A stretch of DNA of 11,659 nt from Candidatus Iainarchaeum sp. (lineage in GTDB: Archaea > B1Sed10-29): NCBI GenBank assembly GCA_003551125.1, contig PULY01000059.1, positions 1 to 11,659 on the forward strand, read 5' to 3'. The position numbers were made by a program, and so were the translations under genes. The notes below the pieces were generated by a model. The model was not told the origin of the DNA. It did not search any database and saw only the letters and a list, made by a program, of their open reading frames with translations. This document shows, one piece after another, positions 1-6,977 of the stretch (position 1 is its first letter; every line of letters starts with the position of its first letter).

Positions 1-46
1 AAAACCTTTAAAAAAGACATATATTCTAAAAACACCAACAAGGTGA
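1..46 (+). promoter_or_regulatory. Putative promoter and ribosome binding site of the elp3-gatD-kinase-gatE operon
   Basis: An A/T-rich stretch with a TATA-like element (CTTTAAAAA, about 6-14) precedes elp3, and a second AT-rich candidate (CATATATT) lies at 19-26. Either would put initiation close to the gene. AGGTGA at 41-46, complementary to the archaeal 16S rRNA 3' end, sits four bases before the ATG at 51 and fixes that start. The window begins here, so upstream factor B recognition sequence or other control elements may be cut off. The ribosome site is clear; the TATA call is weak because the whole region is AT-rich. Confidence 0.5.
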
Positions 47-50
47 ACTT

Positions 51-1619
51 ATGGATTTTCCAAAAGAAGCAATAACTAAAATAATTGAAAAAAATCTGAA
101 AAACAAGAAAGAGATAGAAGAACTAAAGAAAAGACTCGCTAAGAAACACGGTTTAAGTAAAATACCTAAAAATAGCGATATACTAAAAGAAGCTACTGAA
201 AAACAAAGGGAAAAACTAAAGCCTCTTCTACGTAAAAAACCAACCAGGACAATTTCAGGAGTATCAATAATAGCAATAATGACAAAACCTCTAGAATGTC
301 CAGGAGAATGCATATATTGTCCAGGTGGAAAGACTAAGGAAACTCCAAAAAGCTACACGGGAGAAGAACCAGCGGCAATGAGAGCTGAAAAAAATCAATA
401 CATGGCAAATAAACAAGTTAAGAATAGATTAAATCAACTCAAGGATATAGGACACCCAACAGACAAGATAGAATTAATTTTAATGGGAGGAACACTTCCA
501 GCATACCCTGAATATATGGATGAATTTGTGAAAAATGCTCTCGATGCATTGAATGAAGAAAAAAGTAAAACCATAGAGGAAGCAATTAAAAAGAATGAAA
601 AATCAAAACACAGATGTATAGGAATAACCTTCGAAACCAGGCCAGATTACTGTAAACAAAAACAAATAAATCAAATGCTAAAATTAGGAGGTACAAGAGT
701 AGAAATAGGTGTCCAGAATCCTGATGATGAAATATATGAAAGAGTAAAAAGAGGACACAAAGTAAAAGATGTTATAGAAGCCACAGAATCTGCTAGAACT
801 TCTTTAATGAAGATAAATTACCATATAATGCCAAATCTCCCTGGATCAAATCCTCAAAAGGACTTAAAAATGTTTAAGGAGTTATTTAAAAAAGAAGAAT
901 TTAAACCAGATATGCTTAAGATATATCCTACTCTTCTAACAGATCCTGAAAAAACAGGCAGAGAAACAGAACTACATAAAGAATGGCTAAAAGGAAAATG
1001 GGTTCCTTACAAAGAAGAAAAAACCATTGAAATGCTTGCAAAAGCAAGAAAATACCTTCCTAAATATGTAAGAGTCATGAGAACACAGAGAGATATACCT
1101 GCAAAACTTATAAAGAGAGGAGTAAAATCAAGCAATTTGAGAAGATTAGTAGATGAAAAAGCCGAAGAAATGGGCATTAAAACAAAAGAAATAAGATACA
1201 GAGAGATAAGAGACAAGAAACCGTTGGAAACGGAGATAAAAACAGAAGAATACAAAACAAAAGGAACATCAGAAATATTTATTTCAATCGAAGACTCTAT
1301 ACAAGATAAAATAATAGGTTTTACAAGATTAAGTTTTCCAAATAAATCTAAAAGGCCAGAAATAGATGAAAAAACTGCAGGGATAAGAGAGCTACATGTA
1401 TATGGGCCATCTAAAACCATAAATAGAGATAAATACTCTGAAAAAGAAATAGGAGTGCAACACGAAGGACATGGAGAAAGATTACTCAAAGAAGCTGAAA
1501 AAATAGCGGTAGAAAAAGGAAAAGAGAAAATGTTGGTAATCTCAGGAATAGGTGCCAGAGAATACTACAGAAAAAAAGGTTATAAGCTCGAAACTCCTTA
1601 TATGAAAAAAAGATTATAA
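51..1619 (+). CDS. elp3: Elp3 family tRNA uridine-34 modifying radical-SAM/GNAT enzyme
   Basis: 522-residue Elp3. The family uses acetyl-CoA and a SAM-derived radical to put a carboxymethyl-type group on C5 of wobble U34 in tRNA; archaeal Elp3 acts without the eukaryotic Elongator subunits. Visible parts: a basic helical N-terminus (1-65, tRNA-binding in the family); the radical-SAM cysteines C83, C87 and C90 followed by PGG; the family stretch SYTGEEPAAMRA; the SAM-binding MGGT at 145-148; and a C-terminal GNAT domain (about 375-522) with the acetyl-CoA loop QHEGHGERLL at 470-479 and YYRKKGY at 505-511. Length is normal. The cysteine spacing is CX3CX2C, whereas I recall longer spacing in most Elp3 proteins. 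AGGTGA at 41-46 supports the start. First gene of an apparent operon, 21 bases before gatD. Confidence 0.95.
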   Translation: MDFPKEAITKIIEKNLKNKKEIEELKKRLAKKHGLSKIPKNSDILKEATEKQREKLKPLLRKKPTRTISGVSIIAIMTKPLECPGECIYCPGGKTKETPKSYTGEEPAAMRAEKNQYMANKQVKNRLNQLKDIGHPTDKIELILMGGTLPAYPEYMDEFVKNALDALNEEKSKTIEEAIKKNEKSKHRCIGITFETRPDYCKQKQINQMLKLGGTRVEIGVQNPDDEIYERVKRGHKVKDVIEATESARTSLMKINYHIMPNLPGSNPQKDLKMFKELFKKEEFKPDMLKIYPTLLTDPEKTGRETELHKEWLKGKWVPYKEEKTIEMLAKARKYLPKYVRVMRTQRDIPAKLIKRGVKSSNLRRLVDEKAEEMGIKTKEIRYREIRDKKPLETEIKTEEYKTKGTSEIFISIEDSIQDKIIGFTRLSFPNKSKRPEIDEKTAGIRELHVYGPSKTINRDKYSEKEIGVQHEGHGERLLKEAEKIAVEKGKEKMLVISGIGAREYYRKKGYKLETPYMKKRL

Positions 1620-1640
1620 AATAGAAAAGAGGTCTAAAAA

Positions 1641-2966
1641 ATGAAATACTCGGAAAAAATACGAAAAAAACTAAAGGAAAAAAATATTTCCGTGCTGGAT
1701 AAAGTAAAAATAAAAAAAGAAAATAAAACTTACAGAGGAATTCTAATGCCTAATACAGAAATGAGTAGCCCTAAATGTATCACAATAAAACTTAAAAACG
1801 GTTACAACATAGGGTTAGAAGATTTAGGTGATTTAAAAATTCAAAAATTGAAAAAAGAAGAAAAGAAAGAAAATAAACTTAAAATAAAACAAGATAAATC
1901 TAAACCAAAGATATCTGTAATATCAACAGGAGGGACAATTTCCAGTAAAATTGAATATGAAACAGGAGCAGTGGAACCTGCTTTGAAAGCTGAAGAGATA
2001 ATTGCCCATACTCCTGAAATTACGGATTACGCTTACATAAGAAACTACGAACAAATATCTCAATTAACAAGTGAAGATATAAGTCCAAGTACATGGCTAG
2101 AACTTGCAAAAACAGTAAAAAAAGAACTTAACAATGGATCAAGAGGAGTAGTAATAACACATGGAACAGACACAATGCACTACACAGCAGCAGCTCTTTC
2201 TTTCATGTTAACAGATTTAACAAAACCTGTCGTACTAACAGGTGCACAAAGATCAATAGACAGAGGATCCACGGATGCACCGATGAACCTATTATGTGCA
2301 TCCATAGTAGCAGCTGAGAGCGATATAGGAGAAGTAGGAATAGTCATGCATGGTACAATGAATGATGATTACTGTTACTTCATAAGAGGGACAAAGGCTA
2401 AAAAAATGCACACAAGCAGAAGAGACACATTCAGACCAATAAATGACAAACCAATAGCAAAGATAAAGCCAAATGGACAAATAAAAAAGATTCAAAATCA
2501 TTCAAAATTCCAAGACAAAAAAACAGATACAGAAATAGGCTTTGAAGAAAAAGTAGCAATATTAAAAGCTTATCCAGGTTCAGAACCAGATGCTTTAAGT
2601 TATTACGAAGATAAAGACTATAAAGGATACATCATAGAAGGAACAGGATTAGGTCATGTTCCGACTCAAGCAAAAAAGACATGGATACCAAAAATAAAAG
2701 AAATAACAGATAAAGGGAAGCCTGTAATAGGTACCAGTCAATGCACATATGGAAGAGTAAATCCAAATGTCTATAAAAACCTTAGGAAGTTCTATCATGA
2801 GGCTGGAGCAATCCCAGCGGGAGATATGACTGTGGAAACAGCTTATGTTAAACTAGGATGGCTTTTAGCGACTGAGAAAAATGAAAAAAAGATAATGGAA
2901 AAAATGAAAGAAAACCTAAAGGGAGAGATAACTGAAAGATCTCTACCGGAGACCTATCTATACTAA
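1641..2966 (+). CDS. gatD: Glu-tRNA(Gln) amidotransferase subunit D (asparaginase-like)
   Basis: 441-residue GatD, the glutaminase/asparaginase-type subunit of the archaeal GatDE complex. It releases ammonia from Gln or Asn, and GatE uses this to convert Glu-tRNA(Gln) to Gln-tRNA(Gln). Residues 15-70 form the small N-terminal beta-barrel typical of GatD (YRGILMPNTEMSS), followed by a Lys/Glu-rich linker (70-90). The asparaginase fold follows, with TGGTI at 96-100 (nucleophile T99), HGTDT at 174-178 (T176, D177) and the catalytic lysine in TKAKKMH (K255 by alignment with E. coli asparaginase K162). The N-terminal barrel separates it from plain asparaginases. GAGGT at 1629-1633 lies seven bases before the ATG. 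Its partner gatE is two genes downstream, with one kinase gene between them. Confidence 0.95.
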   Translation: MKYSEKIRKKLKEKNISVLDKVKIKKENKTYRGILMPNTEMSSPKCITIKLKNGYNIGLEDLGDLKIQKLKKEEKKENKLKIKQDKSKPKISVISTGGTISSKIEYETGAVEPALKAEEIIAHTPEITDYAYIRNYEQISQLTSEDISPSTWLELAKTVKKELNNGSRGVVITHGTDTMHYTAAALSFMLTDLTKPVVLTGAQRSIDRGSTDAPMNLLCASIVAAESDIGEVGIVMHGTMNDDYCYFIRGTKAKKMHTSRRDTFRPINDKPIAKIKPNGQIKKIQNHSKFQDKKTDTEIGFEEKVAILKAYPGSEPDALSYYEDKDYKGYIIEGTGLGHVPTQAKKTWIPKIKEITDKGKPVIGTSQCTYGRVNPNVYKNLRKFYHEAGAIPAGDMTVETAYVKLGWLLATEKNEKKIMEKMKENLKGEITERSLPETYLY

Positions 2967-2980
2967 AAAGAGGTTAAAAC

Positions 2981-3517
2981 ATGAAAATCATAGGATTAAC
3001 AGGAACTCATAGATCGGGTAAAGACACAGTAGCTAAATATCTGAAAGAAAAACACGGGTATAAAACTTTAACTTTCTCAGATTTTCTGAAAAAGAGATTA
3101 AGGAAAAAAGACATAAAAATCACTAAAATGAATCTATCAAAAGAAGGAGACAAACTAAGAGAAGATAAAGGAAGAGGAGCATTAGCTGAAGAGATATACA
3201 AAGAGATAAAAAGAAATAACTGGGAAAAAATAGCTTTAAGTGGGTTCATGTCTCCAGAAGAAGTGAAATATATAGAGGAAAAAGCTGAAAAATTTAGCTT
3301 AATCAATGTAACTGCTAAACCAAGTGAAAGATTCAAAAGAAGAAGCGAATCGGAACCCGATGATCTTGAAGAATTTTTGGGAAGGGACAAAAGAGATGAA
3401 AAAAAAGGAGTGAAAGAAGTAATGGAGGAAGCTGATTACGAAATAAAGAATAATTCTACCAAACAAAAACTATATGAAAAGACCAATCAGTTGATAAATA
3501 AAATAAATAATGATTAA
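2981..3517 (+). CDS. UPF0200-like P-loop nucleotide kinase, function unknown
   Basis: 178-residue P-loop protein resembling the archaeal UPF0200 / dephospho-CoA-kinase-like family, whose substrate is unknown to me. The N-terminus is a beta-strand and Walker A loop, GLTGTHRSGKDT (G8 to T16), where Asp15 stands in place of the usual Ser/Thr after GK. KLREDKGRGALAEEIYKEI and a hydrophobic strand followed by SGF (about 87-90) match the UPF0200 layout in which a short (I)DG(I)R-like strand follows. RFKRRSESEPDDLEEFLGRDKRDEK resembles the kinase lid, and ADYEIKNN near 150 is the conserved (A)DY-I-N strand. GAGGT at 2970-2974 precedes the start by six bases. It lies 14 bases after gatD and two bases before gatE, so it is surely co-transcribed with them. 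A nucleotide or cofactor kinase role is inference. Confidence 0.72.
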   Translation: MKIIGLTGTHRSGKDTVAKYLKEKHGYKTLTFSDFLKKRLRKKDIKITKMNLSKEGDKLREDKGRGALAEEIYKEIKRNNWEKIALSGFMSPEEVKYIEEKAEKFSLINVTAKPSERFKRRSESEPDDLEEFLGRDKRDEKKGVKEVMEEADYEIKNNSTKQKLYEKTNQLINKINND

Positions 3518-3519
3518 AA

Positions 3520-5403
3520 ATGACTGAAAAAATAGATTACGAAGAAATAGAACTAAAAGCAGGATTAGAGTTCCATCAAAGGCTTGATACAAAGAAACTA
3601 TTCTGTCAATGTAGTTCGAAAATGGAAGAAAAACCTGAAAATCCTAAGAAACAAATAAAAAGATATATAAGACCATCAAAGAGTGAATTAGGTAAGATGG
3701 ATCCTGCAGCAGCAAAAGAAGCGATAAAAAGAAAAGAATTCACATACAATATATATGAAGAATCAACTTGTTTAGTTGAAACAGATTCAGAACCTCCTCA
3801 TCCAGTTGATAAGGAAGCATTCGATCTTTCATTAGTAATAGCCAAAATGCTAAACTGCGATATATTTGACGAGATAAATTTCATGAGAAAAACAGTTGTA
3901 GATGGATCTAACACAACAGGGTTCCAGAGAACAGCGATGATAGGGGACAATGGACATATAGAAAAACCCTTAAGGATAGATATAGATGGAGTTTTTCTAG
4001 AAGAAGAATCAGCTGGAATAATAGAAGAAACAAAAGGAACTAAGAAATACAGGCTAGATAGGCTTGGAATTCCATTAATAGAGATAGCTACAGGAATAAT
4101 AAGAGGAACACCTGAAGAAATTAAAGAAATTGCTCTAAGAATAGGTACAATGCTAAGAACCACGGGAAAAGTGAAAAGAGGTTTAGGAACAATAAGACAA
4201 GATCTCAATCTCTCCATAAAACAGGGAAACAGAGTTGAAATAAAAGGAATACAAGAAATAGATGAATTAGAAGAAATAATAAATAATGAAATAAAAAGAC
4301 AGATGGAATTAATAGAGCTTAAAAAAGAACTTGAAGATAGGGAAATAACTAAGATAAATCCTAAAATAAAGGATTTTTCATCTTACTTCAGAGAAAAGTC
4401 CCCTGGTTTCATGAAAAAAGCAATCAATAAAGGGGGGGGAATATACGGATACATACTGCCTGATTTTAAAGGAATACTTGGAAAAGAACTTCTACCTGAC
4501 CATAGATTTGGAACAGAATTGGCTCAAATAGCAAAAACACTTGGAACTCCCGGAATAATACATACTGATGAGGATCTTGAAAAATATGGAATAAATCAAA
4601 ATATTGAGAAAATCAGAAAAGAAGAAGATATTTCTGAAAAAGACTCAATTTTACTAATAGCGTCCGAAGATTATGAGAAGGCTTCAAAGATACTGATGGA
4701 GATTAAGAAAAGAATAAATCAAGCTACTGAGGGAGTACCATCTGAAACCAGAAAATTTCTCGAAAATACATATACTCAGTACCTCAGACCGCTTGGCGGA
4801 GAAAAAAGAATGTATCCGGAAACAGACATACCTACAATAAAAATAGATGAGGATAAGAAAAAGAAGATCGAAGACAATGTACCTCCAAAACCGGAAGAAA
4901 TAGTAAAAGAACTAAAAGGAAGAGGAATAAGCGGTGAATTAGCAAAACAATCTCTAAAATCCCCACATGTCAATACAATAAGAAAAATAATCAAAGAAAC
5001 AAAAGTAGATCCAACAACAATCGCTTCAACATTTACAAATACTTTGAAAGAACTAAAAGACACTGAAATAGATAAATTAAAACAAAAAGATTACGAAGAA
5101 ATATTCAAAGCTCTAGAAGAAGATAAATTTTCAAAAGACGCATTAAAACAAGTTATAAAAGCAAAATCAAAAAATCCTGAAAAAGAAATAAATAAATTAA
5201 TAGAAGAAAAAAGCCTAGGGAAAATATCCAGCGAAGAGATAGAGAAAAAAGTAGATGAAAAAATTGAAGAAAAGAAAGAATTAGTAAAAGAGAATCCACA
5301 CCGAGCATTTAAAGTAATAATGGGTAAAGTGATGAGCGAGTATCAGGGTAAAGTTAACGGAGAAACAGTTTCAAAGATACTGAAAGAAAAAATAGATAAT
5401 TAA
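3520..5403 (+). CDS. gatE: Glu-tRNA(Gln) amidotransferase subunit E
   Basis: 627-residue GatE, normal length for the archaeal subunit that phosphorylates Glu-tRNA(Gln) and amidates it with ammonia from GatD. In order: the GatB/E cradle core with LKAGLEFHQRLDTKKLFC (12-29) and C29/C31, VETDSEPPHP, GSNTTGFQR (about 129-137), GIPLIEIATG and RGLGTIRQDLN; an AspRS-like (GAD) insertion (about 275-410) with YGYILPDFKG and DHRFGTELA, which distinguishes GatE from bacterial GatB; then RPLGGEKRMYPETDIP (about 422) and the helical YqeY-like tRNA-binding tail ending GKVMSEYQGKVNGETVSKIL. No ribosome site is visible; the start is two bases after the kinase stop, so translational coupling is likely. A run of eight G (4432-4439) encodes part of KGGG and the frame is intact through it. 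Confidence 0.96.
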   Translation: MTEKIDYEEIELKAGLEFHQRLDTKKLFCQCSSKMEEKPENPKKQIKRYIRPSKSELGKMDPAAAKEAIKRKEFTYNIYEESTCLVETDSEPPHPVDKEAFDLSLVIAKMLNCDIFDEINFMRKTVVDGSNTTGFQRTAMIGDNGHIEKPLRIDIDGVFLEEESAGIIEETKGTKKYRLDRLGIPLIEIATGIIRGTPEEIKEIALRIGTMLRTTGKVKRGLGTIRQDLNLSIKQGNRVEIKGIQEIDELEEIINNEIKRQMELIELKKELEDREITKINPKIKDFSSYFREKSPGFMKKAINKGGGIYGYILPDFKGILGKELLPDHRFGTELAQIAKTLGTPGIIHTDEDLEKYGINQNIEKIRKEEDISEKDSILLIASEDYEKASKILMEIKKRINQATEGVPSETRKFLENTYTQYLRPLGGEKRMYPETDIPTIKIDEDKKKKIEDNVPPKPEEIVKELKGRGISGELAKQSLKSPHVNTIRKIIKETKVDPTTIASTFTNTLKELKDTEIDKLKQKDYEEIFKALEEDKFSKDALKQVIKAKSKNPEKEINKLIEEKSLGKISSEEIEKKVDEKIEEKKELVKENPHRAFKVIMGKVMSEYQGKVNGETVSKILKEKIDN

Positions 5404-5433
5404 ATTAAAACAGGTTCTCTTTTAAAATTTCTT
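5404..5433 (+). terminator. Possible T-rich terminator after gatE
   Basis: Downstream of the gatE stop the + strand carries interrupted T-runs (TTCTCTTTT at 5415-5423, then AAAATTTCTT). Archaeal RNA polymerase can stop at such tracts without a hairpin, and a new promoter begins shortly after. The runs are short and interrupted, so this is tentative. Confidence 0.3.
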
Positions 5434-5460
5434 AAGGTTCAAATCTAATTTGAGGCTTAA
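5432..5460. promoter_or_regulatory. Imperfect palindrome upstream of the antitoxin promoter: candidate operator
   Basis: Two 13-base arms (5432-5444 and 5448-5460) around a CTA centre are inverted copies with 11 of 13 matches; the inner six (TCAAAT / ATTTGA) and outer five (TTAAG / CTTAA) pairs are perfect. It ends one base before the TATA box of the toxin-antitoxin module and so would cover the factor B recognition element. Ribbon-helix-helix antitoxins usually bind such two-fold sites and repress their own operon, so this is the natural operator candidate. It could instead be a hairpin ending gatE transcripts. Confidence 0.6.
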
Positions 5461-5461
5461 C

Positions 5462-5503
5462 TTTATAAATAATGTAAACAATAACAATTACGAATGAAGG
5501 TGA
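5462..5503 (+). promoter_or_regulatory. TATA box and ribosome binding site of the toxin-antitoxin operon
   Basis: TTTATAAAT at about 5462-5470 is a good archaeal TATA box; initiation about 25 bases downstream would fall near 5490. AAGGTGA at 5497-5503 is a strong ribosome binding site five bases before the ATG at 5509. This implies a very short leader and an independent promoter for the two following genes. Confidence 0.65.
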
Positions 5504-5508
5504 ATAAT

Positions 5509-5727
5509 ATGACTCAGGTACAGGTTAGAATGCCCGAAAAGGAAGTGGACGAAATAGACAAGATGGTAGAGCAGGGAAAATTTAAGAGCAGAAGCGATGC
5601 TATAAGGACTATTGTGAAAATATATGAACATAACAGGAAGGTTAGAAATTTTTATAATATGTTGAAAAAGAGAAGCAAAGAATCGGAAGAGAAACCAGAG
5701 ATGATGGTCCCCGTTGAGGAAATATAG
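5509..5727 (+). CDS. Ribbon-helix-helix (CopG/Arc-type) antitoxin
   Basis: 72-residue DNA-binding protein of the ribbon-helix-helix class. The N-terminal strand is QVQVRMP (3-9), followed by helix one (EKEVDEIDKMVEQGKF) and helix two (KSRSDAIRTIVKIYEHN), the standard CopG/ParD-like arrangement in which paired strands enter the DNA major groove. The charged, probably disordered tail (about 50-72) would wrap the toxin. An in-frame ATG at 5494 would add five residues but overlaps the ribosome site AAGGTGA (5497-5503), so 5509 is preferred. The stop codon directly abuts the toxin start. Expected role: neutralise the RelE/ParE-type partner and autorepress at the palindrome 5432-5460. It could in principle be a free-standing regulator, but the downstream gene argues for an antitoxin. 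Confidence 0.83.
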   Translation: MTQVQVRMPEKEVDEIDKMVEQGKFKSRSDAIRTIVKIYEHNRKVRNFYNMLKKRSKESEEKPEMMVPVEEI

Positions 5728-6009
5728 ATGTCTTACAAAGTATTTCTACATCCAAACGCTAAGGAAAAAATAGAGAAAATAGGGAAGAAAGATAGAGAAA
5801 TTGGTAGAAGAATAAAAAAGAAAATAAAGAGTCTTTCAGATTTTCCTGAGAAAAAAGGAAAAACCTTAAAGCATTCAGATCACTTCAGTGTAAGGATAGG
5901 AAAATATCGAGTTATATATGAGATAAAACAAGAGGAAAATCGAGTAAATGTGCTTTGGGCAGGACATAGAGAAAAAGTCTACGAAGATTTCCAAAAATTT
6001 TTCTTTTAG
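5728..6009 (+). CDS. RelE/ParE superfamily toxin
   Basis: 93-residue protein with the RelE/ParE fold signature: an opening strand YKVFLHPNAKEKIEKI, two helices, then the core strands FSVRIGKYRVIYEI (53-66) and VNVLWAGHREKVYED (about 73-87). R61, R81 and Y85 fall where RelE mRNA-cleaving toxins have Arg61, Arg81 and Tyr87, which hints at ribosome-dependent mRNA cleavage rather than ParE-type gyrase poisoning; this is inference from motifs only. The ATG follows the antitoxin TAG with no gap, and GAGG lies about ten bases upstream, so expression is probably coupled to the antitoxin. The C-terminus ends KFFF. It converges with the ncsA-type gene, leaving 26 bases between the stops. Confidence 0.87.
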   Translation: MSYKVFLHPNAKEKIEKIGKKDREIGRRIKKKIKSLSDFPEKKGKTLKHSDHFSVRIGKYRVIYEIKQEENRVNVLWAGHREKVYEDFQKFFF

Positions 6010-6035
6010 CCTCTTTATTTAAGAAATAGATCAAT

Positions 6036-6950
6036 TTACTCCCTTATTTTTTCCTCCATTCTACATGCTTTACATATTTCAGTGCTACTTGGTTCTCCAC
6101 ACTTTTTACATTGTTTAATTTCTCCTGATTCTTTCCTATAATGTTTTTTCAGCGGCCCAAGCATTTTATCATAACTGGATAAAATAGAAAATCTGGTTCC
6201 AGGGTGATTTTCCTCCATTTTACTTAAGTAATTTCTTGAAATTTCTCTATAACTTGAATTAGCATAAGGACACTCTTCAGATTCAAATTCAATTCCATTG
6301 GCTAACGCGTAAACTGTGTTCTCTTTTTCAGAGCATTTTCTAATTGGTTTTATTCTTGGTACGAATTTTTCATGGTTTTTGAGACCTGTTACTGGTCCCA
6401 TTCTAGCTAGTCTCTTAGGTTCTCCTCGAAGAATATTCATTAATATAGTTTGTGCTTCGTCATCTAGATTGTGTCCCGTTGCTATTTTGTCACATTTTAA
6501 TTCTCTTGCTGCTTTATTGAGTAATTTTCTTCTGAATACTCCGCAGTAACTACATGAATCCTCTTCTTTTTCAAAATCAGTTATATCGTCCATCGTTGCT
6601 CCGTACTCTTCTTTTTGAGAATAAATTTCTAGTTCCATATCTCTTTCTTCTGCAAATTTCTGTACTTTTTCTATTGATTTCTCTCTATAATTTGAGATTC
6701 CTTCATCCACAGTTATGAGCACTAGGTTTTCATATAATTTATTGAGTACGTGAGCCATTGCTAATGAGTCCTTTCCTCCAGAAACAGCTAATCCTATTCT
6801 CTCGTTGTTTTTTATCATTTCATGTTTTCTAATTGTCTTTCGAATTCTTTTTTCATAGAGTTGGGTAAAACAATTGCCACAGTATTTTTCTCCCATGTAT
6901 TTGAGATTTATCACTGCTTTATTAGCACTGCATTTGCTGCATTCAACCAT
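6036..6950 (-). CDS. ncsA: NcsA/TtuA/Ctu1-family tRNA 2-thiouridine synthase
   Basis: 304-residue member of the TtuA/Ncs6 (TtcA-like) family, which adenylates tRNA uridine and replaces its 2-oxygen with sulfur. An N-terminal zinc ribbon (C4, C7, C24, C27) leads to the ATP PP-loop SGGKDS at 57-62. C133 and C136 (CSYC) with C227 (ECPYA) match the three cysteines that hold the [4Fe-4S] cluster in TtuA, leaving one iron free to carry sulfide. TGHNLDDEAQT at 158-168 is the second nucleotide-binding motif, and a C-terminal zinc ribbon (C281, C284, C293, C296) closes the protein. Full length, nothing missing. NcsA enzymes make s2U34 and TtuA makes s2U54 in thermophiles; sequence alone does not decide. 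It is the last gene of the - strand operon, 27 bases after the ACT-domain gene. Confidence 0.91.
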   Translation of the reverse strand: MVECSKCSANKAVINLKYMGEKYCGNCFTQLYEKRIRKTIRKHEMIKNNERIGLAVSGGKDSLAMAHVLNKLYENLVLITVDEGISNYREKSIEKVQKFAEERDMELEIYSQKEEYGATMDDITDFEKEEDSCSYCGVFRRKLLNKAARELKCDKIATGHNLDDEAQTILMNILRGEPKRLARMGPVTGLKNHEKFVPRIKPIRKCSEKENTVYALANGIEFESEECPYANSSYREISRNYLSKMEENHPGTRFSILSSYDKMLGPLKKHYRKESGEIKQCKKCGEPSSTEICKACRMEEKIRE

Positions 6951-6977
6951 TTTAATCTCTATTATATTTTTAATTAT

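Noticed and set aside
1007..1489. Long open frame on the - strand opposite elp3
   Set aside because: It is antisense to a fully conserved Elp3 domain, has no ribosome site, and its Leu/Ser/Ile-rich product is what antisense AT-rich Lys/Glu codons give. Similar frames opposite gatD, the kinase, gatE, the trmB-like gene and thrS were rejected on the same grounds.
1641..2966. Reading gatD as a plain L-asparaginase
   Set aside because: The extra N-terminal barrel, the TKAKKMHTSRRDTF segment and the nearby gatE identify it as the amidotransferase subunit.
4432..4439. Run of eight G as a frameshift site in gatE
   Set aside because: The frame is continuous, and conserved GatE motifs lie in the same frame on both sides, so no frameshift is needed. 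It is at most a place for sequencing error.
5494..5508. Earlier in-frame start for the antitoxin
   Set aside because: The ATG at 5494 lies within and just before the ribosome binding sequence AAGGTGA, and the conserved ribbon strand begins right after the ATG at 5509.
6963..6972. TATA-like element before the tRNA thiolase gene
   Set aside because: It is only 13-22 bases upstream of the ATG, so initiation would fall inside the gene. The short gap to the ACT gene suits an operon.
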